This document shows, in pieces, positions 35,627 to 45,486 of a DNA stretch of 64,000 bases (its first letter is position 1; the number at the start of each line of letters is the position of its first letter). Under the pieces are notes generated by a model. That model saw only the letters and a list, made by a program, of their open reading frames with translations. It made no database searches and had not been told where the DNA came from. Where the stretch lies: assembly GCA_003612285.1 (NCBI GenBank), contig RAYE01000023.1, positions 1-64,000 on the forward strand. Reading direction: 5' to 3'. This stretch comes from a bacterium D16-51 (lineage in GTDB: Bacteria > Bacillota > Clostridia > Lachnospirales > Lachnospiraceae). A program made the translations under genes and the position numbers.

Positions 35627-35737
35627 GGGTGAAAGAAAAAAGAAGAAAGGGTAAAATGCAAACACACATCTTTCACCCTTTGTGTTTGCGCCTCAAATGA
35701 AAATGCAGGCATTTTCGCTTGAGGCTTGGTGCAAATT
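35627..35737 (+). promoter_or_regulatory. Structured leader-type repeat, copy A2, ending at a start codon
   Basis: GGGTGAAAGA (35627-35636) pairs with TCTTTCACCC (35669-35678); GCAAACACA (35658-35666) pairs with TGTGTTTGC (35681-35689). The two helices are interleaved (1-2-1'-2'), so they form a pseudoknot or exclude each other. A 17-bp hairpin with two mismatches follows (35690-35706 / 35709-35725), then TTGGTGCAAATT and the ATG at 35738. Nearly identical to the minus-strand copy at 50451-50563 and close to 58939-59052. Confidence 0.55.
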
Positions 35738-35929
35738 ATGACAAAAAAACAGATTGATAAAATAGTGGAACCATTTTTAGCAGAAAGCAGGGAATTGGGC
35801 GAAATGCTGACAAAGGAAGAGATTGGGCAGAGGGTGGGGGAAGAATATTCTAAAGGGCAAAAAGAGAGGATTTTTGGCCGTTACCGCTATTTATTCTTAC
35901 AAGGGCAAAATGAGGATGGTGTAAATTAA
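35738..35929 (+). CDS. Small protein of unknown function (63 aa)
   Basis: 63 codons starting MTKKQIDKIVEPFLAESREL then GEMLTKEEIGQRVGEEYSKG, a charged helical protein with no signal peptide. The ATG at 35738 is directly downstream of structured repeat A2; GAGG at 35721-35724 is 13 bp away, longer than normal, so translation may depend on RNA folding or begin at the in-frame TTG/GTG at 35726/35729. Family not recognised. Confidence 0.45.
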   Translation: MTKKQIDKIVEPFLAESRELGEMLTKEEIGQRVGEEYSKGQKERIFGRYRYLFLQGQNEDGVN

Positions 35930-36181
35930 TTTGCACCGTCCGAGTGCGTCTGCGGGGCTTCATTTTTTGCGCTCCAAAATGGGAGTAGTGAGAAATCACT
36001 AAAAATTATCAGAAAAAAGTAGAAAAATTTGGTAAATTTTAGTTGAAAATATGTCTTTTGTGTGATAGGCTTGGTATAGATGCATGGAATAGGGAAAAAT
36101 GTTTTGGAGGTGATGGTAAAGAGTAACAAAAACAGAGAAGGTGATTTGTAAATAGAGCAGTTATTGAGAGGAGGATTTATT

Positions 36182-38661
36182 TTGAAAAGATTTAAGCATA
36201 TTTTTGGAGTATTATTGGCAGTATGCCTTGTGGTTACCCAATTTCCAGTGGGGGGGGTAAAAGTGCAAAAGCGGATACCGTAGGGGCAGAAGTTTCATTG
36301 ATTCCTAGGGCAGATTGGTCGTCACCAGCGGCGAAACAGACACTTATTGATACAACAACGGCTACGGAGGCTTTTAATAAAGCAATTGTAACAGTAAAAT
36401 GTGCTGATGACACGAATATTGGCTCATGGTGCTCTGTCCATATTGTTGTAACTGTTAATGGAAAAGAAGAGGATATAGAGTTAAAAGGAACAGGTATAGG
36501 AACCCCTGGAGAGAGTTGTACTATTGATTTAACAGGGGTTTCAGTTGCAAAAAATGATACATATAAAGTAGAGGCTTATACTGATAGTTACTTAGGAAAT
36601 TATAGCGGAGATTTTGTTTATAAAGTTTCTATTGGAGATTTTTCATATATAGATACGAATAATCCAGAGGTTTCATTAATTCCAAGAGCGGATTGGTCAT
36701 CACCAGCGGCGAAACAAACACTTATTGATACAACGACAGCAACAGAGGCTTTTAATTCGGCGACTGTGACAGTAAAATGTGCAGATGATACCAATATTGG
36801 ATCATGGTGTTCTGTTCATATTGTTGTAACTGTTAATGGAAAAGAAGAAGATATAGAATTAAAAGGAACAGGTGTAGGAACCGATGGAGAGAGTTGTACT
36901 ATAGAGTTGACAGGGATTTCGGTGGCGGAAAATGATACATATAAAATAGAAGCATATACAGATAGCTACCTGGGAAATTATAGTGGGGATTATGTTTATA
37001 AAGTTTCTATAAGTGATTTTACATATAAGGGAGAAAACTCTGAAGAGCCAAATCCGCCTGTGGATGATACTTTAGCGGAAGTACAGACTTCTGCATGGGC
37101 AGATGAAAAAAAACGTGCAGAAATAATTCCAGCGACTACAGCAGAGAGTGACTACAATAAAGCGACAGTTACAGTAAAGTGTGCAGGTGATGTATCTTTT
37201 AATGATCAGTCTAAACTACACATTGTAATAACAGTTAATGGTGTGGAGACAGACATTGAGCAGGAAGGAATTGGTGGCTGGGATCCTGGTTGGTCTGGTA
37301 CATATGATATAACAGACAAATTTCCAGTGATTAAGACAGGAGATACTTATAAGGTAGAGGCTTATACGGATTCATGGGAAACCCATACAGCAAGTTATGT
37401 TTTTAAGGTTGGTGTTACTCTTGTTAGTGAGAAGACGGATGATGCTACCCCAAAGCCGGAAAAAGTAAAGACGGAGATTACTTCGGCAAAACTTTCCTTT
37501 GCATATGAAAAAGCAGCAGAAGGAACAGCTACTTTCTTAAAAGTCTGCAATGTAGATGTAAGTGGATTTGCAGGGAATGGCACCTATGAAGCAGATATTG
37601 CAGAAGATGCATGGAAAACTTGGGATAAAACAGGATTTTATAATCTTGGATTTGTAGATAGTGATGCAGGGTATACCTTAAAAAATGCTGTATTAACTGT
37701 AAATGGTGTATATGAGTTCGTATTAGGGGAAACATTGTCTTCCGAGTTTAAAGAGGAGAAGCATAAAGTAGATTTTCCAAACTGCTGGAATACTGGTTAT
37801 AATGCAGGGGATGTTTTATTTACATCAAAAGATGGCAAGGCTACTATTGTATTTGGAGGCAATAATGTAGTAATTTCTTTATATGTGGAGTCTGATAAAG
37901 CGCCAACTCCAACGGCAACTCCAACGAAAAAGCCAAACAGGCCATATTATCCTGTAATTACTCCAACTCCGACTCCAACGGCGGCACCTACAGCAGAGCC
38001 GACGGCAACCCCGTCGCCAGAACCAACTACAGAGCCGACGGTAGAGCCAACTGTAAAGCCAACGACGGCACCAACTGCAGAACCAACTGCAGAACCAACA
38101 ACGGCACCGACAAATGCGCCAATCGCAGAGCCAACAGTGACTCCCGCAGTACCAACAGAGGCACCGGCAGAACCTACGGCTGCTCCAGTAACACCTACAA
38201 AGGCACCTGCCCAAAAGGTGCAGAAGGGAGATAAGGTTACTGTTTCCGGGCAAAAATATGTAGTGACAAATGCTTCCAAAAAGACAGTGGAATATGTTGC
38301 TGCTAAAAACAGCAAGAAGAAAACAGTTTCTGTTCCTGCTACAGTTAAGGTTTCTGTAAATGGGAAAAAGGTAACCTATAAAGTAACAAGTATTAAGAAT
38401 AATGCATTTAAGGGCAATAAAAAGATTGAGAAGATTACTGTCAGCAAAAATATTAAGACGATTGGGAACAATGCATTTAAAAATTGTGCGAACTTGAAGA
38501 CAATCGTAATTAAATCGACGTCACTTACAAAGATTGGGAAAGATGCCTTGAAGGGGACGGCGAAAAAGTTAGTAATTAAAGTTCCGGCAAAGAAGGTTTC
38601 TGCATATAAGAAACTCTTCAAAAATAAAGGGAATAACAGCATTGTTATTAAGAAAGCATAA
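36182..38661 (+). CDS. Secreted repeat protein with BspA-type C-terminus; frame interrupted at a G8 tract (phase-variable candidate)
   Basis: TTG start at 36182 has AGGAGG 7 bp upstream and begins a textbook signal peptide (LKRFKHIFGVLLAVCLVVTQ). At 36250-36257 a run of eight G shifts the frame and translation ends at TAG 36284. With nine or six G the frame joins GGGKSAKADTVGAEVSLIP and continues to 38661. The mature protein has three domains of about 120 residues, the first two almost identical (EVSLIPRADWSSPAAKQTLI repeats at 36286 and 36667, third diverged at 37076), a middle beta domain, a Thr/Pro-rich stalk (TPTPTAAPTAEPT type, 37908-38210) and BspA/LRR_5 repeats (NNAFKGNKKIEKITVSKNI). 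Probably a surface or secreted adhesin-like protein. Confidence 0.75.
36250..36257 (+). repeat. Homopolymeric G8 tract inside the signal-peptide region
   Basis: Eight consecutive G residues between codons for QFPV and the mature part. Length change by one base switches the reading frame of the gene at 36182-38661; the present length is out of frame. Confidence 0.85.
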
Positions 38662-38752
38662 CGGAATGAACCTGCTGTTTTGGACAAAAGTAGGATAATT
38701 AAAACCGGCAGTATTTTGGATGCTGATATGTATGCGGAAAATTGTTGGAATC

Positions 38753-38798
38753 AAAAAGTCCGGATACCATTAAAAATAAATGGTATCCGGACTTTTTG
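38753..38798. terminator. Strong bidirectional terminator
   Basis: AAAAAGTCCGGATACCATT (38754-38771) and AATGGTATCCGGACTTTTT (38779-38797) form a perfect 18-19-bp stem with A and T tracts on both sides. It separates the secreted protein gene from the convergent nuclease pseudogene. Confidence 0.93.
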
Positions 38799-39323
38799 CA
38801 GTTATTTGTGACAGTACTTAGCCATAGGCGGTTTAAATGCCATATTCCTCCAATAATCTCTGTTGGTAGTCAGGATTGTCTGCGGAGCACTTTAAATCAT
38901 CAAAACGATTATCATTAACTAATAGCACATTTGGTTTATTAATGCGTTCAATGCCACGTTTCTCGCCGATTTCAATACCACGTTTCTCACCACGTTGGTC
39001 TGCTTCATACATAAACTGATTATAGTCACGAATTGCTTTTTCGCGGGCTTCATATTCTAAACGTTTTTGCTTATCCTGGCTGATGACTTGTAGTTTTTGG
39101 TATGCACTTGCAATATAAGGGTCTTTTGTTGCAATCATTTCAAACTTCTCCTTTCGTTCAGCATTGATAAATTTTGCCCACAGCAAAATATTGTCACTGT
39201 CGTCCTTGAGTTCTTTTGGGAGCTTTGGAAGCTCCAGAACATGGAATTCCATTTTGTCTGTATAGATGAAATGGCGGGTATCTTCCATAATATGAAAGTA
39301 TGAGTAAAAGTCAGGTTCTTTAT

Positions 39324-39486
39324 TCCCGCGAAGGCAAAGTGAGGATGTGCAAGCAAGCTTGCATCATCCGAGCGCGCCCGCGAGGGTCAAATACCCCGCC
39401 CCTCTGGGGCGAACTTGCAAAGGAACCGAAGGTTCCTTTGGAGAAACTAGGTCATGCCCCGTTGCTCTGCAGCGGGGTATTTGACT
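39324..39486. repeat. Structured repeat element inserted in the Rpn gene (ATACCCCGCCCC family)
   Basis: About 163 bp containing GCAAGCTTGC, AAGGAACC/GGTTCCTT, ATACCCCGCCCCTCTGGGGC and CATGCCCCGTTGCTCTGC...GGGGTAT. The same ordered motifs recur at 40676-40822 within the leuB leader element. The flanking coding sequence shows it is an insertion. Confidence 0.7.
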
Positions 39487-39797
39487 AAATAATATAAAGT
39501 CAAGGATGCTGATACTGACACATTTTTTTGGCCTTGCTCAATCTGTTCTGTGTATATTTTAGAAAGATAGAACAGGGCACGGTCTGTCCAGACGTCTAAT
39601 TTTGAGAGCTGGACTTCAATATCAATTTCGGTATCATTGTTTAAAAGTACTCTGACATCTAATATGCCCAGCTTGTCATCTTCGTGAGTCTTCTGTAATT
39701 CTGTCTTTAAAAGAAAAGTTTCCTTAATATTGTTGGGATTAAGCTTTAGGATGGCAGATAAGAAACCAATCCGGGCTTTTTCGTCAGTCATGATTTC

Positions 39798-39867
39798 TTT
39801 ATGTCATAGGAAATTGTGCTGTAATGTAGTGGCTGCAAGCGCACCAGCGCTGGCGGTGCGCTTTTTT
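39798..39867. repeat. Mobile terminator-type repeat inserted in the Rpn gene (TAGGAAATTGYGCTGTAA family)
   Basis: About 70 bp: TAGGAAATTGTGCTGTAATG at the left, then GCGCACCAGCGCTGGCGGTGC and a T run at the right, i.e. a rho-independent terminator hairpin. Close relative at 59961-60040; hairpin part also at 47807-47837; left part also at 62388. The gene frame before and after it shows clean insertion between GCCTTTAAA and GAAATCATG codons on the minus strand. Confidence 0.75.
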
Positions 39868-40138
39868 AAAGGCAAAGTCAACCTTAGGTTTCATTAAAAA
39901 TTCATTCATATTTACTCCTGTTCTGATGTTGAGCAATGCATAAAAAAATCGGCACGATTTCCTATAAAGAAAAAGAAGCAGATTTAAGCCGCCATTCATT
40001 ATTATATAAATAATATAAGTCTCATATAGAAAAGTCAATAGTAACTTTTATTGCTATTTTGATAAAATTGCAGTAAAATATACAGAGTTTTTTGCCCCAT
40101 GCATACGTGGGAATAAAAGAAAAGAGGAGTAAAATACA

Positions 40139-40573
40139 ATGGAACAGATAAAGGTGAAATATTTTTCCGATGAGATTGAAAAACTTACTTATATAGATGG
40201 GAAATCAGATTGGATTGACCTTCGGGCTTCGGAAGAAGTTTCGTTACGGCAGGGGGAATTTAAGTTAATTCCGCTTGGGGTTGCGATGGAACTTCCGGAA
40301 GGCTATGAGGCACATATTGTGCCAAGAAGCAGTACATATAAGAATTTTGGCATTATCCAGGCCAATCATTGCGGTATTGTAGACGGTTCTTATTGTGGCG
40401 ACAATGATATGTGGAAGATGCCGGTCATTGCTATGCGTGATACGGTGATACATGTAAATGACAGAATTTGCCAGTTCCGAATTATGGAAAATCAGCCGAA
40501 ACTCTGCTTTAAAGAGGTGGAATATCTGGAAGGGGCAGACAGGGGAGGGTTTGGCTCGACGGGAAAGCAGTAG
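40139..40573 (+). CDS. dut: dUTP diphosphatase
   Basis: 144 residues, the size of trimeric dUTPases. Motifs in order: [11 protein letters not shown] (I), [12 protein letters not shown] (II), [14 protein letters not shown] (III), NDRICQFRI (IV) and [11 protein letters not shown] (V, the arginine/glycine P-loop-like tail). It hydrolyses dUTP to dUMP and pyrophosphate, keeping uracil out of DNA. GAGGAG precedes the ATG by 9 bp. It stands between the dead Rpn gene and the leuB promoter. Confidence 0.95.
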   Translation: MEQIKVKYFSDEIEKLTYIDGKSDWIDLRASEEVSLRQGEFKLIPLGVAMELPEGYEAHIVPRSSTYKNFGIIQANHCGIVDGSYCGDNDMWKMPVIAMRDTVIHVNDRICQFRIMENQPKLCFKEVEYLEGADRGGFGSTGKQ

Positions 40574-40583
40574 TGAATCATGC

Positions 40584-40612
40584 TTGACATAAATTTGATT
40601 TCTGTATACACT
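40584..40612 (+). promoter_or_regulatory. Promoter of the leuB-ilvD-ilvB operon
   Basis: TTGACA (40584-40589), 17-bp spacer, TACACT (40607-40612). Transcription would begin near 40619, so the repeat element at 40627-40843 becomes the 5' UTR of leuB. Confidence 0.75.
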
Positions 40613-40626
40613 ATACTCTATGGCGT

Positions 40627-40843
40627 ATATAAGGAACTGTAGACAAGCCAGGATGCGTCAGTTATTCTCGCGTATGCAACGAGCCAAACGCAATGCTTGC
40701 AAGGAACTGAAAGTTCCTTGGCACTTGGCGACTGCACGTGGGACAAATACCCCGCCCCTCTGGGGCGAACAAGCTAAAGAGAAGCTAGGTCATGCCCCGT
40801 TGCTCTGCGGTGGGTATTTGGCTTTCCTGCAGTTCCTAAGGAT
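40627..40843. repeat. MITE-like element, AAGGAACTGTAGA family (copy 2), forming the leuB leader
   Basis: Arms TATAAGGAACTGTAGA (40627-40642) and TCCTGCAGTTCCTAAGGATA (40825-40844) are inverted copies with mismatches. Inside lie a perfect palindrome AAGGAACTGAAAGTTCCTT (40700-40718), the hairpin ACCCCGCCCCTCTGGGGC (about 40748-40766) and GCCCCGTTGCTCTGCGGTGGG. It contains the same internal block as the element that broke the Rpn gene 1.2 kb upstream. No leader peptide rich in leucine and no T-box is seen. Confidence 0.6.
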
Positions 40844-40870
40844 ACTATATTATAGAAAGGATGCGTTAGG

Positions 40871-41965
40871 ATGGAATATAAGATAGCAGCAATTGCCGGT
40901 GATGGAATCGGCCCAGAGATTGTAAGGGAAGCAAGGAAAGTGTTGGCTAAGGTAGGGGAGAAGTTTCAGCATACATTTACATATGAAGAGCTGTTGATGG
41001 GCGGCTGTTCGATTGATGTGTATGGGGAATCCCTGACAGATGAAACACTGGAAAAGGCAAAAGCATGTGATTCTGTTTTGCTGGGAGCAGTTGGCGGCAA
41101 TGTCGGGCAGTCGAATTGGTATCAGATTGAGCCGGAGAAGCGCCCGGAGGCAGGGCTTTTAAAAATCCGCAAGGGTCTGGGGCTGTATGCAAATATCCGT
41201 CCGGCGGTTCTTTTTGATGAACTATCTGCGGCATGTCCCTTAAAGCCGGAACTGATAGAAGGCGGCTTTGATTTTGTAGTAATGCGGGAACTGACTGGCG
41301 GGCTTTATTTTGGGGAGCGTAAGACAGTGGAAGAAAATGGGGTTTTAAAGGCAATTGATACCCTGACATATGATGAAAATGAAATCCGCAGAATTGCAAA
41401 ATGGGGCTTTGACGTTGCAATGAAGCGCAACAAGAAAGTCTGCAGTGTAGATAAAGCAAATGTCCTGGATTCTTCCAGGCTTTGGAGAGAAGTGGTAAAA
41501 GAAGTAGCTGCCGATTATCCTGAAGTGGAACTGACGGATATGCTGGTTGATAATTGTGCGATGCAGCTTGTGCGTGACCCGAAGCAGTTTGACGTTATTT
41601 TGACAGAAAATATGTTTGGGGATATCCTGTCGGATGAAGCGAGCATGGTAACCGGTTCGATTGGGATGCTTTCTTCTGCAAGCCTTGGGGCTACGAAACT
41701 TGGGCTGTATGAGCCAAGCCATGGTTCTGCGCCGGATATTGCAGGGCAGGACAAGGCAAACCCGATTGCGACGATTCTGTCGGCGGCAATGATGTTACGC
41801 TATTCCTTTGATTTGGAAAAGGAAGCGGATGCCGTAGAAGAAGCAGTAAAGAAGGTCTTAAAGGATGGTTACCGCACGATAGATATTATGTCGGAAGGCA
41901 AGACACAGGTTGGGACTGCCCAGATGGGCGATTTAATCTGTGATAATATTACTATTCACGGCTGA
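40871..41965 (+). CDS. leuB: 3-isopropylmalate dehydrogenase
   Basis: 364 residues. It oxidises and decarboxylates 3-isopropylmalate with NAD in leucine synthesis. Seen: [12 protein letters not shown] at the N-terminus, [48 protein letters not shown] (metal and substrate aspartates) and [18 protein letters not shown] (NAD loop). ATG 40871 has AAAGGA 9-10 bp upstream. The last five codons (TIHG-stop) lie inside a dispersed repeat that extends into the gap before ilvD. Neighbours ilvD and ilvB complete a branched-chain operon; leuA and leuCD are not in the window. Confidence 0.96.
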   Translation: MEYKIAAIAGDGIGPEIVREARKVLAKVGEKFQHTFTYEELLMGGCSIDVYGESLTDETLEKAKACDSVLLGAVGGNVGQSNWYQIEPEKRPEAGLLKIRKGLGLYANIRPAVLFDELSAACPLKPELIEGGFDFVVMRELTGGLYFGERKTVEENGVLKAIDTLTYDENEIRRIAKWGFDVAMKRNKKVCSVDKANVLDSSRLWREVVKEVAADYPEVELTDMLVDNCAMQLVRDPKQFDVILTENMFGDILSDEASMVTGSIGMLSSASLGATKLGLYEPSHGSAPDIAGQDKANPIATILSAAMMLRYSFDLEKEADAVEEAVKKVLKDGYRTIDIMSEGKTQVGTAQMGDLICDNITIHG

Positions 41966-42003
41966 TTTTATGCATGATGTTTAGAATGGCCGTGAATAGT
42001 AAC
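41947..42003. repeat. Inverted pair of the TTACTATTCACGGC repeat between leuB and ilvD
   Basis: TATTACTATTCACGGC (41947-41962) and GCCGTGAATAGTAA (41989-42002) are inverted and can form a 14-bp stem with a 26-base loop. The left arm covers the end of leuB. It could stabilise the upstream mRNA or attenuate expression of ilvD. Confidence 0.7.
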
Positions 42004-42032
42004 GTGATAATATATAAAAGGAGGAAAGACAG

Positions 42033-43697
42033 ATGAAAAGTGATGCAGTGAAAAAAGGAATGCAGACAGCGCCGCAGCGTTCGCTGTTTAATGCATTAGG
42101 GCTTACAGAAGAAGAACTGGAAAAGCCATTAGTTGGGATTGTCAGCTCGTACAATGAGATTGTACCTGGGCATATGAATATAGATAAGATTGTAGAAGCT
42201 GTTAAAATGGGAGTCGCAATGGCTGGCGGCACGCCAATTGTGTTCCCTGCGATTGCTGTCTGTGACGGGATTGCAATGGGGCATGTCGGCATGAAATATT
42301 CCCTCGTAACAAGGGATTTGATTGCCGATTCCACAGAATGTATGGCGACGGCGCACCAGTTTGATGCGCTTGTAATGGTGCCAAATTGTGATAAAAATGT
42401 ACCGGGGCTTTTGATGGCGGCAGCGCGCCTGAATGTACCGACAATATTTGTCAGCGGCGGCCCTATGCTTGCAGGCCATGTAAAAGGGGAGAAAACAAGC
42501 CTTTCTTCTATGTTTGAGGCAGTCGGCGCCCATGCGGCAGGGAAAATTTCTGCAGAAGAGGTAGACGATTATGTATGTAATGCCTGTCCAACCTGCGGTT
42601 CCTGCTCCGGGATGTATACGGCAAACAGCATGAACTGCCTGACAGAGGCAATTGGCATGGGGCTTCGTGGGAACGGCACCATTCCGGCTGTCTATTCCCA
42701 GAGGTTAAAGCTTGCAAAACATGCCGGGATGAAAGTGATGGAGCTTTTGGAAAAGAATATACGCCCAAGAGATATTTTAACAAAAGAAGCATTTGAAAAT
42801 GCGCTGACGGTTGACATGGCGCTTGGGTGTTCAACTAATACAATGCTCCATCTCCCTGCGATTGCCCATGAAGCGGGCGTGGAAATTAACCTGGACATTG
42901 CGAACCAGATAAGTGCAAAGACTCCGAACCTCTGTCATCTGGCGCCGGCCGGGCATCATTATATGGAAGAGTTAAACGAGGCAGGCGGCATTTACGCTGT
43001 TATGAATGAATTAAACAAAAAAGGGCTGCTTCATACGGATTTGGTTACTGCAACCGGAAAGACGGTCGGGGAAAATATTACAGGCTGTGAAAACAGGAAC
43101 AAAGAGATTATCCGCCCAATAGAAGAGCCATATAGCGAAACAGGCGGAATCGCTGTGTTGCGTGGCAATATTGCACCGGATAGCTGTGTGGTAAAACGTT
43201 CTGCCGTTGTACCGGAGATGATGGTGCATGAAGGACCTGCAAGGGTATTTGACTGTGAAGAAGATGCGATTGAGGCAATTAAGGGCGGAAAGATTGTAGC
43301 AGGGGATGTTGTGGTAATCCGCTATGAAGGGCCAAAGGGCGGACCTGGGATGCGTGAGATGTTAAATCCAACTTCTGCAATTGCCGGCATGGGGCTTGGC
43401 TCTAGTGTGGCATTAATTACAGACGGCCGTTTTTCCGGGGCTTCCAGGGGGGCCTCGATTGGACATGTATCGCCGGAGGCTGCAGTCGGCGGGCCGATTG
43501 CTTTGATTGAGGAAGGGGATATCATTTCTATAAATATTCCGGAAAACACAATTAATGTAAAGGTTTCAGAGGAAGAACTTTCAAGCAGGAAAGAGAAGTG
43601 GACGCCAAAAGAGCCAAAGGTAAAAACAGGTTATCTGGCAAGGTATGCTTCTATGGTAACATCAGCAGACAGGGGCGCTGTACTTGAAATTAAGTAG
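42033..43697 (+). CDS. ilvD: Dihydroxy-acid dehydratase
   Basis: 554 residues. It dehydrates 2,3-dihydroxy-isovalerate and -methylvalerate to the keto acids for valine and isoleucine. Iron-sulfur and substrate motifs: PNCDKNVPG (C119), [16 protein letters not shown] (C191) and GCSTNT near 270. At the first position where [2Fe-2S] enzymes carry a cysteine (NEITPC), this protein has NEIVPG, as in oxygen-sensitive [4Fe-4S] types, which fits an anaerobe. GGAGG is about 9-10 bp before the ATG. ilvB follows after 15 bp. Confidence 0.96.
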   Translation: MKSDAVKKGMQTAPQRSLFNALGLTEEELEKPLVGIVSSYNEIVPGHMNIDKIVEAVKMGVAMAGGTPIVFPAIAVCDGIAMGHVGMKYSLVTRDLIADSTECMATAHQFDALVMVPNCDKNVPGLLMAAARLNVPTIFVSGGPMLAGHVKGEKTSLSSMFEAVGAHAAGKISAEEVDDYVCNACPTCGSCSGMYTANSMNCLTEAIGMGLRGNGTIPAVYSQRLKLAKHAGMKVMELLEKNIRPRDILTKEAFENALTVDMALGCSTNTMLHLPAIAHEAGVEINLDIANQISAKTPNLCHLAPAGHHYMEELNEAGGIYAVMNELNKKGLLHTDLVTATGKTVGENITGCENRNKEIIRPIEEPYSETGGIAVLRGNIAPDSCVVKRSAVVPEMMVHEGPARVFDCEEDAIEAIKGGKIVAGDVVVIRYEGPKGGPGMREMLNPTSAIAGMGLGSSVALITDGRFSGASRGASIGHVSPEAAVGGPIALIEEGDIISINIPENTINVKVSEEELSSRKEKWTPKEPKVKTGYLARYASMVTSADRGAVLEIK

Positions 43698-43712
43698 ATA
43701 TGGAGGAGTAAC

Positions 43713-45395
43713 ATGCAGTTAACAGGTTCTGAGATTGTAATAGAATGCTTGAAGGAGCAGGGGGTAGATACGGTATTTGGGTATCCGGGCGGTGCAATCC
43801 TAAATATTTATGATGAGCTTTACCGCCATCAGGATGAAATCCACCATATACTGACATCCCATGAGCAGGGCGCTGCCCATGCAGCAGACGGTTATGCGCG
43901 TTCTACAGGGAAGGTAGGCGTATGCATGGCAACAAGCGGGCCGGGGGCGACAAATCTTGTCACGGGGATTGCAACGGCTTATCTGGATTCTGTTCCGCTG
44001 GTTGCAATTACCTGTAATGTAGGGCTTCCGCTTCTTGGGAAGGATTCTTTTCAGGAAATTGACATTGCAGGGGTAACAATGCCGATTACGAAACATAGTT
44101 TTATAGTAAAAAGTGTAGAGGATTTGGCGCCAACACTGCGCCGTGCCTTTAAAATTGCAATGACAGGCCGGCCTGGCCCTGTCCTGGTAGATATTGTTAA
44201 AAATGTGACGAGTGATGAAACAGAATATAAACGTGAAGTTCCAAAGCTAATCCCACGTTCTACAGAAAAAATTGAAACAGACAGTGTGGAAGAAGCGCTT
44301 AAATTGCTGCAGAAAGCAAAGAAGCCGGTGATTTTTGTGGGCGGCGGGGCAGTGATTTCCGGCGCAAATAAGGAATTATATGATTTTGTGCAGAAAGCAG
44401 ACGCGCCGGTTACTGACAGCCTGATGGGAAAAGGCGCCTATCCGGGGACGGACAGCAGATATATCGGGATGCTTGGGATGCATGGTACAAAGACGGCAAA
44501 CTTGAGTGTTGCAGAATGCGACCTTTTGATTGTAATTGGCGCGCGTTTTTCAGACCGCGTTGTAGGGAATGCGGCGACATTTGCAAAGAATGCTAAAATT
44601 ATCCAGATTGATGTGGATGAGGCAGAGATTAATAAAAACATAATGGTGGATATCAGCCTGATTGGCGATGTGAAATCTGTCCTTGATATTTTCAATGGAA
44701 GGCTGGAGCAGCTTTACCATAAAGAGTGGATGGATAAAGTAATGGCGCGTAAGGATGCGCTGCCATTAAATTATAACCAGGAGAACCTTACAGGACCATA
44801 TATTATTGAAAAGCTGGATGAGGTTACAAATGGTGAGGCAATTGTTGTAACAGAGGTTGGGCAGCATCAGATGTGGGCGGCCCAGTATTATAAATATACA
44901 GAGCCGCGTACTTTAATTACATCGGGCGGCCTTGGCACAATGGGGTATGGCCTTGGGGCGGCAATCGGGGCGAAGTCAGCCCATCCGGAGAAAACGGTTG
45001 TCAACATAGCAGGAGACGGATGTTTCCGTATGAATATGAATGAAATCGCAACAGCTGCAAGAAATAATATTCCGGTGGTTGAGATTGTATTTAACAACCA
45101 TGTGCTTGGCATGGTCCGCCAATGGCAGACACTGTTCTATGGGAAACGTTATTCCCATACTATATTAAATGACAGCGTGGATTTTGTGAAGGTTGCTGAA
45201 GCAATGGGTGCAAAAGGATACCGTATTACAAAGAAAGAAGAGGTTGAGCCTGTGTTAAAAGAAGCGATTGCCGCAGGCGTACCGGTTTTGATTGACTGCA
45301 TCATTGACAGTGACGATAAAGTATTCCCGATGGTGCCGCCGGGAAAGAGCCTGGATGATGTGTTTGATGAAAAAGATTTAAAGTCAGGCAGATAA
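43713..45395 (+). CDS. ilvB: Acetolactate synthase, large (catalytic) subunit
   Basis: 560 residues, thiamine-diphosphate enzyme that condenses pyruvate with pyruvate or 2-ketobutyrate. The catalytic glutamate is E51 in SHEQGAAHAADGYAR; the FAD/middle domain follows, and the ThDP-Mg motif is GDGCFRMNMNE...NNHVLG near 430-460. It ends at the expected place. No regulatory small subunit (ilvN) is adjacent and neither is ilvC, so the partner genes must lie elsewhere. TGGAGGAG is 6 bp from the ATG. Confidence 0.96.
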   Translation: MQLTGSEIVIECLKEQGVDTVFGYPGGAILNIYDELYRHQDEIHHILTSHEQGAAHAADGYARSTGKVGVCMATSGPGATNLVTGIATAYLDSVPLVAITCNVGLPLLGKDSFQEIDIAGVTMPITKHSFIVKSVEDLAPTLRRAFKIAMTGRPGPVLVDIVKNVTSDETEYKREVPKLIPRSTEKIETDSVEEALKLLQKAKKPVIFVGGGAVISGANKELYDFVQKADAPVTDSLMGKGAYPGTDSRYIGMLGMHGTKTANLSVAECDLLIVIGARFSDRVVGNAATFAKNAKIIQIDVDEAEINKNIMVDISLIGDVKSVLDIFNGRLEQLYHKEWMDKVMARKDALPLNYNQENLTGPYIIEKLDEVTNGEAIVVTEVGQHQMWAAQYYKYTEPRTLITSGGLGTMGYGLGAAIGAKSAHPEKTVVNIAGDGCFRMNMNEIATAARNNIPVVEIVFNNHVLGMVRQWQTLFYGKRYSHTILNDSVDFVKVAEAMGAKGYRITKKEEVEPVLKEAIAAGVPVLIDCIIDSDDKVFPMVPPGKSLDDVFDEKDLKSGR

Positions 45396-45486
45396 GGTAC
45401 AGTAGTTATAAATAAGCGTTTGCTGCCATTTTTGGCAGATGCTTTTTATGGCGGCAGGCGGTTTTCTATTAGAAGGAGGCAAATAT

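Larger units (their letters stand above)
38833..39909 (-). pseudogene. Rpn/PD-(D/E)XK family nuclease (putative transposase) gene broken by two repeat insertions
   Basis: On the minus strand, ATG 39909 (AGGAG upstream) starts MNEFLMKPKVDFAFK. The frame then runs into a 70-bp terminator-type repeat (39798-39867). Coding resumes EIMTDEKARIGFLSAILKL, NTETEIDIEVQL-like core (DVRVLLNNDTEIDIEVQLSK) and YLSKIYTEQIEQGQ, then ISILDFILF, where a second repeat element (39324-39486) interrupts. It continues FHIMEDTRHFIYTDKMEFHV and LELPKLPKEL to the C-terminal GEKRGIE repeats at 38833. The family (Rpn, PD-(D/E)XK transposase) is typified by KVDFAFK and the D..E-V-Q nuclease core. Both insertions kill the gene. 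Confidence 0.85.

Noticed and set aside
36223-36285. ATG 36223 as start of the secreted repeat protein
   Set aside because: No ribosome site there and no complete signal peptide; the TTG at 36182 with AGGAGG and a full signal peptide in another frame fits better, given the G8 tract.
37879-38315. Minus-strand frames rich in Cys/Trp or Gly/Val opposite the Thr/Pro stalk
   Set aside because: Shadows caused by the ACN/CCN repeat codons of the secreted protein; no start signals.
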